64,000 bases of DNA. It comes from Laguncularia racemosa. Its lineage: Eukaryota > Streptophyta > Magnoliopsida > Myrtales > Combretaceae. Under the pieces are notes generated by a model. The model was not told the origin of the DNA. It saw only the letters and a list, made by a program, of their open reading frames with translations, and did no database searches. Positions 11,660 through 23,279 of the stretch are shown piece after piece. Where the stretch lies: the NCBI GenBank assembly GCA_037954665.1, contig JBBMOL010000023.1, forward strand, positions 4,464,001 through 4,528,000. The letters run 5' to 3'. The position numbers and the translations under genes are program-made. Every line of letters begins with the position of its first letter. Positions within the stretch are counted from its first letter, which is position 1.

Positions 11660-14600
11660 ATGGCTGAAACTGAGAACAAACCCAGAGAAGAAGATAATAA
11701 AGATGAAGAAGAAGCAGATTACATGGGAGACCTTTCTCTCTTTCTTCCTCCTGAAACTTCCAAACCTTCTTCCAACAAGGTTAAACCCCTCTTTCTCTTT
11801 CTCTCTAAACTTATAATTTATCTTTTCTGTTTAGTTTTTAGCAATGTAATTTTGCATTTTGACCTGAAAACGATAATCAATTATAGTTTATTTGTTTCTT
11901 CAGAAGACCATCCACCATAAACCCTAAAGGTTTAACGTTTTCTGTTGCAATATGACTCGAGCCCCCCGTCACTAGTTTGTTTGATGAATTCCTTGAGTAT
12001 TATGATATGTCCTTACCTGGAAATGGTGTCTCAACTCATTCATTGTCCCCACTAATCGCATGCTAAGAAGAAACTTCGATTGCGTTTTTTCTTCTAGGAC
12101 ATCATTTAGGGACTAGAAAGTTCCACATATTATGTATTTTACAGGAGAAATGTTCGGGTATTAATTTCCCCAAATACAAAGTTTTAGGATTGACTAACTT
12201 TAGCTTTGTTGTTTTCTTGATGGTTGGAACTATAGTTTTTGTCAAGGTTATCTTGATACAATGATAAATTAATCTTACGTGAATTTCCACATATTGTTGT
12301 GCATTTTCCATGACAGGCTTCCCAAGGTAAGTCGTTCACTTTTTATTGATCTATCGAGTTATCTATTATAATTGGTATGCAAAGTGCCTTGCGCAAAAAA
12401 TTTTTCCCAACATTTCCTAGTATCTGTTTAAGCTTTAAATTTATAGTTGTTATATGTTATTGTAGGAACCCAAAATGGTTGTTTGAAGTCAGTAGTTTTA
12501 AAAGGAAAGTGGCTGAGAAAAGTGACATAGTGATCTGTGACGGCACAAAGTTTTCTGCTTTACTTAACCACCATTGGCCAGCCCATGACCTTCATCTGCT
12601 GCCACAACCTACTAGTTAATATCTTTGCTTTTGTTATAGTAACTTGATCATAAAAGATACTAGAACTGTTAGCTGCTAAAAATAAATTTGTACAACGTTT
12701 CCCACAAGACACATGCCCTTAGATCATGGATAATTACAGTTGGAGTATTTGGACTGTCATCTTTTTGTGTGCTAGTATTTATTCTTTGCACTTAGAATAT
12801 AAACATTAGTATTGAATTTGGTAAAATTCTCCTTTTTAGTGTTTCATACTAAACAAATAGACAGTTATGAGATGATTACAACTAAGTCCCATTTAATGAA
12901 TAACTGGTGGAAATTTATTTCTTCTCGTTTTCTTTATCTTTTGGCAGATCTCTAGCAATAAGTCATCAGCTGTGGATATTGGAAAGAAGAAGTCAAAACA
13001 TCTAAATTGGCAAGAGCAACGCAAACTTGAGAGAGAGCGGAAGCAACAAGAAGAGGATGAGCAGACTCTAGCAAAAATTGAGGCACCTATTCCACAATCC
13101 AACATTGGGTTTAAGTTGTTAAAGAAAATGGGTTACAACCCTGGTTCTGCCTTAGGGAAAGAGGGCTCAGGTAGGGCAGAACCTGTGGGGCTTGAGATTC
13201 GGCGCACCCGTGCTGGGATAGGGAGGGAGGATCCTCATAAAGAGAAAAAAAAGAAGGAAGGGTTTAGGGCTGAAAAGAAAAGAAAAGCAGAAGAGTCTTT
13301 AATGGTGGAATTTGGCTCTAGGCAAATTTCTAATTGGCGAACACGTAGAATTGCTGTTAACTATAATAAAGCAAAGACTGCTCTTGACCAATTGGAGAAC
13401 AAGGAGTTTTTGGAACCTAAAAAGAATGAGGAGGATGAGGAGGGTGCAGCAGAGGAGGAAGAAGAAGAGGAAGAAATCACAGAAGAGGTACGTTTGCCAG
13501 GAGTATTGTATTGATACTTTCTTTAAGCTATGACTTGTTGCACAATGCATTTAAGTAGGGTATTGAGTGGTTTTTTTGCCTTTTATGGACCCACGTAATG
13601 GAGGTTGGGCAAAACATCCTTTATGAGCTGTTCTTGCATGTGTTTATTTTACATATGCTTTGTGGCTTGTCTGGCAGTTGAATTCATTGCACCCATTTGA
13701 GACTGATGAGTTGATTGGTATCTATCTGGATCCTAATTTTTTTGTGGTAGTATTTGCTTTCTCCTTTCCAATAAATTATGGCTTGAGTGATACTAGTCTT
13801 GACATCGAAGTTTATCAAGTTCGTTCACCATTTCCATTTTGAGAGAGTGTTGAGCACTTCTGTTTCAAGATAACCTGATAGTAGATTTTATGATTACCCA
13901 AGTCCTAGATGGCGGTAGAATTATATTATGATCCAATAATATACTTTCATGTCAAACACTTTGTCTAGATTTTGGAGCCTTCAGTAAAAGTGGAAGTAGA
14001 CCTGATTGTTCTAAGCTATAGCTGCTGCCAAATGGTGTCTAAATCTTTTAGTTTGAGTTGTTGACATCCTATACGCTTTTCAATAGGTTACTTCTCTCTC
14101 TCTCTCTCTGTCTCTTTGATAGGCCACCAATATGGCATGTCTGTTCTAGGGGAAGCTGTGCTATCAAACAGTGGAAGTGAAATGGGAAGTGGGTGTAATG
14201 TAAATAAATAAGCAGTAAAGTACAGTGAAATAAGTGGTATTATAGTACAGTAATAAATAGTAAGTAGTGGGGGCAGTTTTGTAAATAAAATAAGATATGT
14301 GGAGCTGAGTTAGGGTCGATAAATAAAAGGAATCAAAGGAGAGAGAAAGGCAAGTAGAAGAAAAAAAGATCATTTTGTTGAAGCATAGGAGCAGCTTGCT
14401 CTGGTATTCTTCTATCCCAATCACTTCTCTAATTTTCTTCTCTAAATACAAAAAATCAAACTCATAATACTATCAATTAAGTAGTGGGGGCAGTTTTGTA
14501 AGTAAAATAAGATATGTGGGGTTGAGTTAAGGGATTTTTGGGTCTTATGGGATATTATGGAAAATTTATCCAAGACTATGGGAAAATTGCTAAGCTGTTG

Positions 14601-17600
14601 ACAGTTTTGTTCAAGAAAGATGCGTTTAAGTGGAATGATGAGGCAGAAAGTGCTTTTCAAACCCTCAAACATGCAGTGACTATAGCTCCTGTTCTTGCCC
14701 TCCCCAACTTTAACCAAGATTTTGTCATCGAATGTGATGCATCCGGTTGAGGCATTGAGGCATATTGATGTAATCAGGCCATCCTTTAGCCTATTTTAGC
14801 AAGGCTCTTGCAGCCCAAAACGTAGCCAAGTATACATATGAAAAAGAGCTCATGGCATTGGTCTTAGCAATACAAAATTGGTGGCCTTATTTGTTGGGAA
14901 GGAAGTTTATCATTTGCACCGATCAACGGAGTCTTAAGTACTTGTTGACTCAAAGAATTACCACTTCCGACCAAAAAAATTGGCTACTTTGAAGTCCAAT
15001 ATAAGGTTGGAATTGAAAATAAGGCAACTGATGCATTATCAATAAAGTATGATGAGATGGAGTGTAAGGGCATTTTGGGTCCCATTTGGTTAGATTGGGA
15101 GAAAATTCAAGCTGAAATGGATCAAGATCCTTTCCTACAACAGGTATTTGCCAAATTATCTCATGATCCGAAGGGCGTTTCGGGCTATACTCTAGTTGAT
15201 GGGAAGGTATTCTATCATGGCTGCCTAGTCATACCAGCTAGCTCTTGGTTCATCCCCCTCTTACTACACGAGTTTCATGCATTGATGTTATGCTTCCTTG
15301 AGTTGTTAAGCCTATTTCCCATGTTTACACAAGACATGGGAATAGGACTTAGTTACTATAGTGCATTTGCTTGTTTAGAGATATTTTAGATATTTTTCTT
15401 TGTATTTCTTCTAGAAGTTTCCAGAATCATCTAGATTACTTTGTAACTGTTATGTAGGATATAAATACTTGTACTGTAGCTATTCTAAGGGAGGAGGAAT
15501 GAACTTAGTTGCTTGTTGAGCAAGTGTGCTTGAGGAGGCTTCATAGCTGGAGTCTGTATCAGTTCTTTTCTGAGAGATCAATAAAATACCCTATTGTTTG
15601 CCTTAAACTAGCTGAGTTGTAACAATCTACCATAGGGGGGCATTCAGATGCTTATCGCACCTATCGATGTTTGGCTGAAAATCTTTATTGGGTCGTTATA
15701 AAAAAAAAAAAAACTATCTACAACTTTGTCGCTGAATGTAATGTATGTCAATGGGCCAAATATGAAACCACAACACTGGCAGGTTTTTTGCAACCCTTGC
15801 ACATTCCTAATCAGGTATGCGTTGATATTTCTATAGATTTTATTGTGGGTTTGCCTAAATCAAAAGGCTTTGATGTTATTCTTGTGGTGGTTGATTGCTT
15901 CACCTAGTATGGTCATTTTATATTAATGAAACATCCTTATACGGCTAAGATTTTTCTTTATTCTTGAAGTGGTGAGACTACATGGATTTCTGAGTACTAT
16001 TGTTAGTGATAGTGATCCCATATTCATGAGTATTTTCTGGCAAGAGCTGTTTTGACTCCAAGGGACTAAATTAGCAATGAGTACGGCCTATCATCAGAAA
16101 TCCAATGGCCAGATTGAGGTTCTGAATCGTTGCTTAGAAACATATTTGCGTTGTTTTGCATTGAAGCAACCAAAAGAGTGGTTTACTTGGTTGCCATGGG
16201 CTGAGTATTGGTACAACACTAATGAAAGTGCTGCCATAAAAATCCCATTTGAATGTGTATATGGGCGACTACCACCTAAGTTAGCCTGCTTTGTGCTTGG
16301 GGAAACTAACGTTGAAGCTGTTAGCAATGAATTGCTTGCTCGGGATGAGATTTTGCGCCATCTTAGCCACAACTTGGCAAGTGCCCAAAGTCGGATGGTC
16401 AAGTATGCCAACAAGCACTGCTGTGATGTGCACTTTCAAGGAGATTGGATACATCTCAAAATATGGCCTCATAGTCAGCAGAGTGTGGGAAAACAGATAG
16501 ATAAAAAACTATCATATCATTATTTTGATCAATTCCAAATTGTTGCCAGTGTTGGCCAGGTAGCTTATAAGCTGCAGCTTCCTCCTGATTCATGAATACA
16601 TCCCCGTATTTCATGTTTCTTACTTGAAGAAAGCTGTTGGAGACTCTGCCATGGTCCATCCGCTTCCGATTGACCTCAATGTTGATACTTCGGTTGATTT
16701 TGTACCTTTGCAAATACTGGCCCAGCGCACTTATACTCATCATGGCTCCTCACACTTCTCAATATCTCATCCAATGGCAGCACCCATCACTAGAAGATGC
16801 TACTTGGGTAAATGTTGATGAGTTTCATTCACAATTCCCTAATTTTGGCTTTGAGGACAAGGCAACTTCTTCAGGGGAGGTACTGATAGGCCACCAATAT
16901 GGAATGTTTATTCTAGGGAAAACCATGCTATTAAACAATAGAAGTGAAATGGGAAGTGGGTATAATGTAAATAAATAAGCAGTGAAGTACAGTGAAATAA
17001 GTGGTATTACAGCACGGTAATAAATATTAAGTATTGAGGGCAGTTTTTTAAATAAAATAAGATATGTGGGGCTGTGTTAGGGTCAATAAATAAGAGGATT
17101 GGAGGGAGAGAGAAAGGTAGGCAGAAGAAAAAAAAATGATTTTGTTGAAGCTTGGGAGTAGCTTGCTCTGGTATTCTTCTATCCCGATCGCATCTTCTCT
17201 AATTTTCTTCTCTAAACACAGAAAATCAAACTCATAATAATATCACTCTTTTGTTTTTTCTTTTGCGTTTACCCATCTCTCTCTCTCTCTCTCTCTCTTG
17301 CATGCAAGCATGCACTACTCCTGAGAAAAGAACTGTAAGGTGCTCGATTTACTAGAGTATAATTATTTGACTTTTATGAAACTTTTGTTGTTCAATTATA
17401 AATCTGATCTCAGGATCTGTTCATATTTTCTATTGTCTTTCAGAGTTATAGAAGGGTGAATTCTTTGTTCACCTACGCATGCTTTTTTTTGCTTACAAGA
17501 TAAAGATGTTTTGCCGCAACCTTCCTTTGATGTTGCTGATTCTGCTAAAAATCTGATCCATCCTCTTGCTCGTGTTTTGCTGTTTAGTTGTTAATTAATA

Positions 17601-18192
17601 TACAGCTTGTAAATCTGACTATCTTATGCAGTGTGCTATGATGCATTTATTTACTCCAATTAGTCTATTCTATCCTGTGGTTGTTGGGTTCAGTTTTAGT
17701 GCGTTAGAATTACTTAAAGAGACACTTAGAGATTCTGGGCGACCCTCTTATTTTGCCACTGACTTTGGCATATATTAGCTGATGGATGATGTTTTTGGCA
17801 TAAATGGTGGATCAGCTGATCTTCATGTTAAATTTCATCTGTCAACACATGATGCATGGTTGAACTACTTTTATACGGATATAAGAGTGCTTTTTCATCG
17901 CTTATATATTCTGTTTTACATTTCATGCAGGATTTACTGGAAATCTTGACGAAACTAAGAGCTAATTATAACTATTGCCTCTTCTGTGGATGTCGGGTAA
18001 GTTAGCCTAAACAGTACTTTACTAAAATAGTTAAAAAATCACTATTTTTTTTTTGTATTGCTGAAGTGAGCTTTATTCTAATTTTGAAATATATGTTGTC
18101 ACTATTTGTCATGACACGTCATTGCTTGGCAGTATGAGACACAGGAAGAACTTTTATCCAACTGCCCCGGATTAGACGAAGATGAACACTAG
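11660..18192 (+). CDS. GPATCH11: G-patch domain-containing protein 11-like (four exons, 261 aa)
   Basis: Exons: 11660-11779 (40 codons), 12948-13487 (180 codons), 17931-17996 (22 codons), 18133-18192 (19 codons plus TAG). All introns are GT..AG and phase 0, so the frame is continuous. The product starts acidic (MAETENKPREEDNKDE), then a basic/acidic coiled stretch (residues ~55-85, LNWQEQRKLERERKQ). A G-patch follows at ~91-134 (NIGFKLLKKMGYNPGSALGK ... GRAEP ... RAGIGRED), then an acidic run and a C-terminal DUF4187-type segment with clustered cysteines (YCLFCGCRYETQEELL). This order and length fit the GPATCH11/CCDC75 family; G-patch proteins usually bind RNA or activate DEAH helicases. A nuclear role is inferred. 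Start: in the in-frame ORF beginning at 11504, this ATG opens the conserved acidic N-terminus. Intron 3 is swollen by a retrotransposon. No broken frame is seen. Confidence 0.9.
14117..14475 (+). repeat. 5' LTR of the intronic Ty3/gypsy element
   Basis: 359 bp, TGATAG...TATCA, closely similar to 16884-17245. The sequence right after it (about 14478-14530) repeats an internal LTR segment ('agtagtgggggcagttttgt' and onward) where a primer-binding site would be expected. Confidence 0.88.
14530..15285 (+). pseudogene. Ty3/gypsy pol remnant: end of RT, RNase H, start of integrase
   Basis: Frames read GYYGKFIQDYGKIAK, FKWNDEAESAFQTLKHA and FVIECDASG (RT thumb into RNase H, 14538-14750). Then come RNase H pieces (YEKELMALVLAIQNW type, about 14830-14900) and the linker to integrase (WEKIQAEMDQDPFLQQ, 15057 on). 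Stops and frameshifts separate the pieces. The frame breaks at 15286, where a solo LTR is inserted. Confidence 0.85.
15286..15624. mobile_element. Ty1/copia-type solo LTR nested in the gypsy integrase
   Basis: A 339-bp block starting TGTTA and ending TAACA interrupts integrase exactly between the '...LLHEFHA' and '...GGHSD..' homologous parts (15671 on continues it). It contains a TATA-like 'aggatataaatacttg', then 'caataaaataccc', a poly(A)-signal-like motif, as expected for an LTR in + orientation. Flanking 5-mers (attga / atcta) match at only three of five bases, so the target duplication has decayed or the ends are off by a base or two. Confidence 0.75.
15625..16883 (+). pseudogene. Ty3/gypsy integrase remnant
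   Basis: This continues the interrupted integrase: zinc-binding region and start of the core (FVAECNVCQWAKYETTTLAG, DFIVGLPKS, 15671-15907). The core C-terminal part follows (STAYHQKSNGQIEVLNRCLE with the catalytic Glu, 16077-16595), then a C-terminal domain ending near 16880. Stops separate the parts and the middle core around 15908-16076 is out of frame. Confidence 0.85.
16884..17245 (+). repeat. 3' LTR of the intronic Ty3/gypsy element
   Basis: 362 bp, TGATAG...TATCA, followed by target duplication CTCTT (17246-17250). Confidence 0.88.
17276..17298. repeat. (TC)n microsatellite
   Basis: About 11 TC units downstream of the 3' LTR. A shorter TC run (14092-14109) lies just before the 5' LTR, so the element landed in or beside a pyrimidine tract. 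Confidence 0.85.
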
Positions 18193-19698
18193 AAATAGAG
18201 TGAACTAACTTGCATGGTTGGTCAAACACTACTGTGTCTCTAGAGTTGCCTCAATTGCTTTCAGCAGAGATGCACCAGTTCATCCAGAAGAATTTTCTTC
18301 ACATTAGTCTCTTAACAGCTGCTTTGATAATTGATATTAATCATTACTGGGAGAGACTGACAAATAGCTCTTGGCAGTAAAGGAGATGAGAGTTCGATAT
18401 TGCGTAGGGATATGATAATCTCAAGCTGAGCAACTTACTAAAAGTTGTTATGCTCTAAGGTAAGCAAGTAGGTAATGCATTATGAGATCTTTCTTTTTTG
18501 ATTAGGCTACATGGGTTAGTGGTTGTTCAATTGTGCGGATTTCATAGTCAACAATAGTTCTCTTTTTTGTAAGGCTATTGTTAGCTGTTATTGGAGCAGA
18601 GCAGCATTTTTTTAGGGTTTGCTGCTGTCATGGAGATGTGTTACCATGGTCAATAATATTGAGGGGCATATAAGCATCTCATCTTGGCTAATGTTGAATG
18701 AGAATTCATGCAGTTAAAATGGAGTATATCCAGTCTTTACATTTCAGGTTTTCTCAATCCTTGCCCTGTGCGTTTGTTAAGAAATTTTTACAAATTCCAA
18801 TACTAGTGTGATACATCCCTTCCACTTGGTATGTATCTAGCATTGCGCATTCATAATGTTGTCCGAAAGACATATTATGTTAGATGTATAAAAAATTTTC
18901 AAAATAGGCTCTTGCCATGAGCATAAGGTTGCTCGAGAGTAAACGGTTGGAAATCGTCACCAATGTATATTTCAAAAAGCAAACTTCTAAGATGGAGTCG
19001 CTTTTATTGAGTGAATGATATTGAACAATAATGGGAGAATTGTTCTTTAATATAAATTCCACCCACGTCCCTACATTGATCAACACGTTTGTTAACTTCA
19101 TAAAGCCGAATGAAATGTTCATTGTCGGTCCCTTACAAAGCTTTTACTCCGTTTTTTATTTCATTTTCGGAATAGCTCTTCTTATAACCAAAGGAATCGT
19201 TGTTTTATTTATTTATTTATTTTTTGTTGTATATTTCGAACTTTGTCCATTGGGATTTTAGCTTAGTCAGTTAAATCATGAAGCGGGGTAAGGATATTTT
19301 GGAAGTATATAAGTATATTTTTAATTTATTACTTGTGTTATTTTAAACTCAGACAAACAAATCAATACCTATTACTCTACATTTTATTCCATAAGAATTA
19401 CAACTTTGCTCGTACCTTATTTAATTTCTGTCAACCAAACATATTATAAGTAAAAATAGAGTTAAGAATTGTATTGCACTTTGAAAGTAGGGGAAATTGA
19501 AACATCCGACATGGATACAGTACAGCAAGAAAAACCAGAGTCAAGGTAAAAGTTGGAAATCATTAGATCAACAAAAGCAATGCATGTCGAAATATATGTT
19601 TCTACTAAGATAAGGGTTTCCCCGTTTAAGTAACTTGGTACCTATCTCTTAAGGGTTTCTACTAGGATAAGGGTTTCCCTATTTAAGTAACCTGGTAC
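18193..19698. other. Space between two convergent genes
   Basis: It should contain the 3' UTR of the GPATCH11-like gene on the left and that of the GH5 gene on the right. No gene is supported. The open frames at 18880-19261 are short and without recognisable domains. Confidence 0.5.
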
Positions 19699-19714
19699 CT
19701 ATTTCTTCGAGGGG
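19601..19714. repeat. Two-copy tandem duplication, 57-bp unit, overlapping the GH5 stop codon
   Basis: 'tctactaagataagggttt' (19601) recurs as 'tctactaggataagggttt' (19658). Both are followed by 'taagtaac.tggtacctat'. The right copy includes the last codons and stop of the GH5 gene on the minus strand. Confidence 0.85.
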
Positions 19715-22700
19715 GAGTAATGTGGATCTATCACAGTTGTATCGATAAGCCTAAACCATTGATTAGTAGGCTCACAAGTTTTGTCACCAGTGGAGCATAT
19801 TTTACAGGTACTTAAGATAAGTTTATTTTTCGGGCCAACATCCAAGCAAGCAATGTTGCCATTGACATCACTAGTAGAGAGTTGCATTTTGGAGTTGGAT
19901 ATGGTCTCCCATACAGACCCATTTGGATGAAGATTTGCTTCACCGTTAATGTGAAGAGCTGATAAGAAATAGTTGCTATCCATTAGCTTGAGTTTCTTCT
20001 CGTTTGTGTATAAAAAGGGTGCGTGCATTGAGCATGGTCCTAACCTTAGTGATTGGAACACTCCTCTCACCACACAAAGACCGGTTTCTGGGTGGAAGAT
20101 GGCCTTGTGTACATTTATCTGTTCCCAACCAGGGCCTGTAATAAAACATGAAAAGGGTGGATGAAAATCGGGCTACTTCAAAGAAATTTTATGACTAATT
20201 TCTGTCAAAATTCTTTTAATTTTAGCACTTATCCAAATTACATTTGCTACCAAGCTCAAACTTTGGTTAAGTACCATTTTTTGCTAAAATATGGTAAAAC
20301 AAATCAAATGTGTTTGTTTTTGTAGATAATATTTTTGCCATTTGTCAATATTTTTTATAATCAAAATTTTAGAATTGTCAAATATTATTATAGTAGTGGT
20401 TTTCAGTGGCAATTAATGATGAGAAACATAGTACAAATAATGGTCAACAGTGATGACTTATCATTATGTGATATGTTAATGGAAAACAAAATAAAAAAAA
20501 TGATATTAAAGATTGCTTTTCTTATTTTCCATTACTATTTTTCAAAGTTGTTAATTACCATTGCATCACCCTTATCAATCTTCACTTATCATTACAAGCC
20601 ATTAATATTTACAATCTCTTCAAACTGTGGCAGTAATGTTCAACAACTGCAGAACTTTAATTATAACAAATTTTTAGCTAAGTTTGAAAAGCCTTTTTGC
20701 CAAAACAATCACACCCTAAATATAGGTTTACTCCTACGCTTAGATGTGTTATCTAAAAAAGTAAATTAACAAACTTGACATATAAAACTCTTATTAAGCA
20801 TATGTGTAAGTAAATATAAATAAAGCACAAAATGCAACTAAGAAAAATAATGCATGTATACCTTTGAAGGGTTTCTGGAGCACTGAGATTCTATGCAGGT
20901 ACTTTTGGTTTCTGACACGATGCCAATTGTAATCCAACAAGCCATACCACTCATCCATCCCCAGTTTTCCTTCTCTTAAGTAGTAACTCCCTTGAAGTGA
21001 CCATACAGCGAAATCCCAATCCCTTTCTGCTGCCATGCCCGTGAAGCAACCCAAGAATCCATTGTCAACGTGGGATAATGCTCCTCCTGTGTGTATGTCT
21101 ACTCCAAATTCGCTCACAAATAGTGGATACTCAAAGCCTTTTTCCGTCAAGAATGCAATATTATCCATCATCTCATTTGACACAATTCCGCAAGCATCAT
21201 TCGGATTATTGTTGGCCCATGGATTGCCACTCGAAAATGAATACCGGTGCATCTCGAACACAAGTTTTTTAGGGAAGGATACATTAACAGGCTTGCTTTT
21301 TAAAAACCCTAAATCTTTATCGAAGTTGAGACCTGAGAGAATGACAAGAACATTCGGGTTTGCAGCGTGGACCGTTTCTGCTCCTTCTTGCATGTACCTA
21401 AACACCCCTTAGACGTCGTCGTCATCATCATCATGTAACATTGTAAATATAATACCTAATTAGATTACTCACTAGCTAAGAAAATGCCCATTTTATTTAG
21501 AGCATGTTAATGAATGTCCTAGATAATAAACTTTTGGCCATTGATAAGAAATCAAATAGTAAAACTTCTTATTTTTATTACAATTTTTTTTTTCAAAATA
21601 TATAATCAATGTCACAAAGTATAGAAAAACTCATTTCAGTCCCTTAACAAGTGGTCAAACATCCGTTGAGATCTTGTTATTAATTCGTTACTACTAGAAG
21701 AGAAGGGGATGATAGAATATGATACCTGTACCAGTCATTTGGATTTTCTCTAGGACCACGAAGCTCATTCCTCAAACTCAAGCCAATTACATTAGGATAA
21801 TTGTTTGCCAAAGTGGCCATCTTTTGTAGACCGTGCTTCCAGTATTCGGGGTTGAAATACTTATCATTGAAGAAGCCATTTCCGTCTTCTTCACCACAGC
21901 ACCAACCCGGTATCGTTAAATGGTTGTCTAGGATTACCATCAACTTTTCCGTTTTCATGGTAGTAAGCATAGCCTAATTCATTGTAACAACATCAGCTCA
22001 AATCAACATCAGTTACATTCGGGGTAGCCAAATAACCATATGATTCCGAAGGGTGAATTTATCTTATTTAAGCCAATATTATAATTACTTGTAAAGAGAT
22101 CTCTACTTGCTATTACAGTTATAGTATATCCCATATATATGTAAAGGTGTTTTTTTTTTTTTTTTTTGAAAAAATAAGTGCACCTACAATGCTCTCTAAT
22201 ATTAAAAAGAAAAAGAACTTAAACTTTTCTATAAAATAATATAATTACTTAATGTACTTTATTAAAAAAAATTAAAAAGAATAAAATTTTTATTTATACT
22301 TACTGAAATTTAACTATCAATTTGTAAAAGAAATAAGATTAATATATAAAAGTTGTGTTAAGTTTTGTTTTTAACAATAAATAACAAAAAAATTAAACAA
22401 TAATTACATGTAGAACAAAAAGAGCATAACATAATATAAAAATAGATTTTCTATAATTTTTCAACAATTACTTTATAAGATTGTTTTATTAACATTTATA
22501 AAAAAATCAAAATAAATAATTAAGCAATTGGTTGTTCCATAATCCATTTATTCATTTTCATAAGATTGAAGTGTGTCATTAATATTTATAATTTGTTATT
22601 GATAAATAAATAATCTTTAATGATAATTTATTTAATTGATTACTATTTGCTGATAGTTGAAATTTAGTTTCATTGATTATTGTAAAAAAATAAATAAATA

Positions 22701-23279
22701 ACAAAAGATAATGAAAATCATTTTTTTAGACATGCAATAAATGGAACTTGGGATTTAAACCCAACACCTTATACTTGCAAAAAATCACTTAATCACAACA
22801 CACGAATTAATTTAAATTAATTTGAAGGATGACAATCTATAACATATGAATTTTACCTTGAAGGCATCCATTATGGTAAGGTTAACGAAGGAAGGATTGT
22901 TGCTCGCAATCCCAGCAAGAGATTCTTGCAATCCATAGTTTTGAAATGTCTGGTTAACGGTGAGAGAAGATAAAGAAGCATTGTTAGGCAATTCAAGAGC
23001 CCATGTGAACCTAACACAATTGAACCCCATCTTCCTGACTTTTCGTGCAATCGCGGCCGCAGGCTGCTTGTTGAGTCCCTCAGCTAACATGGATTGAAGA
23101 TGAGATGGCCAGTTGACACATGCAAGCTTCACCCGTTTCCCCTGCTGCTTCACTATCCATCTCGAGTTAGTGTGAAGTGGCTGCACCTCCAATGAACCGC
23201 TAGAAAGCACAAAAAACGATGGTAGATATATGAAAATCAACTGTACAATAGGCATGACTGCCATTGTTGTGTATCTCAT
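19699..23279 (-). CDS. Secreted glycoside hydrolase family 5 protein with C-terminal ricin-B-like domain (four exons, 547 aa)
   Basis: Exons in transcript order: 22857-23279, 21726-21973, 20862-21397, 19699-20135. Introns are GT..AG and frame is kept across phases 0, 2 and 1. A hydrophobic signal peptide (residues ~7-28) precedes the catalytic domain (~35-400). Recognisable blocks are ILDNHLTIPGWCC, SLRNELRGPRENPNDW (likely acid/base Glu211), LVFEMHRYSF (His274) and PLFVSEFGVD (likely nucleophile Glu320). The C-terminal ~145 residues form a beta-trefoil-like lectin domain ending TNQWFRLI, a QxW-type motif. Architecture and length fit plant GH5 subfamily 11 'cellulase family 5' proteins, probably acting on cell-wall glucans or mannans; the substrate is not known from sequence. 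No frameshift or internal stop is seen. The lectin-like fold is a carbohydrate-binding module here and not a toxin. Confidence 0.9.

Larger units (their letters stand above)
14117..17245 (+). mobile_element. Decayed Ty3/gypsy retrotransposon in intron 3 of the GPATCH11-like gene
   Basis: Two LTRs (14117-14475 and 16884-17245) bracket pol remnants, and the 5-bp duplication CTCTT is exact at 14112-14116 and 17246-17250. Both LTRs begin TGATAG and end TATCA. A polypurine tract 'aggggagg' lies just before the 3' LTR. Gag, protease and most of reverse transcriptase are missing. The remnant starts at the RT thumb (FLGLMGYYGKF), continues through RNase H and integrase, and is interrupted by a copia-type solo LTR. 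Orientation matches the host gene. It is not autonomous. Confidence 0.9.

Noticed and set aside
19699..20135. Ricin-like domain as a toxin gene
   Set aside because: It is the C-terminal beta-trefoil of a GH5 enzyme; no ribosome-inactivating domain is present.
20335..20769. 144-codon frame (+) opposite the GH5 gene
   Set aside because: Lies in the GH5 intron 20136-20861, AT-rich, no domain; chance frame.
21035..21412. 125-codon frame (+)
   Set aside because: Antisense shadow of GH5 exon 3.
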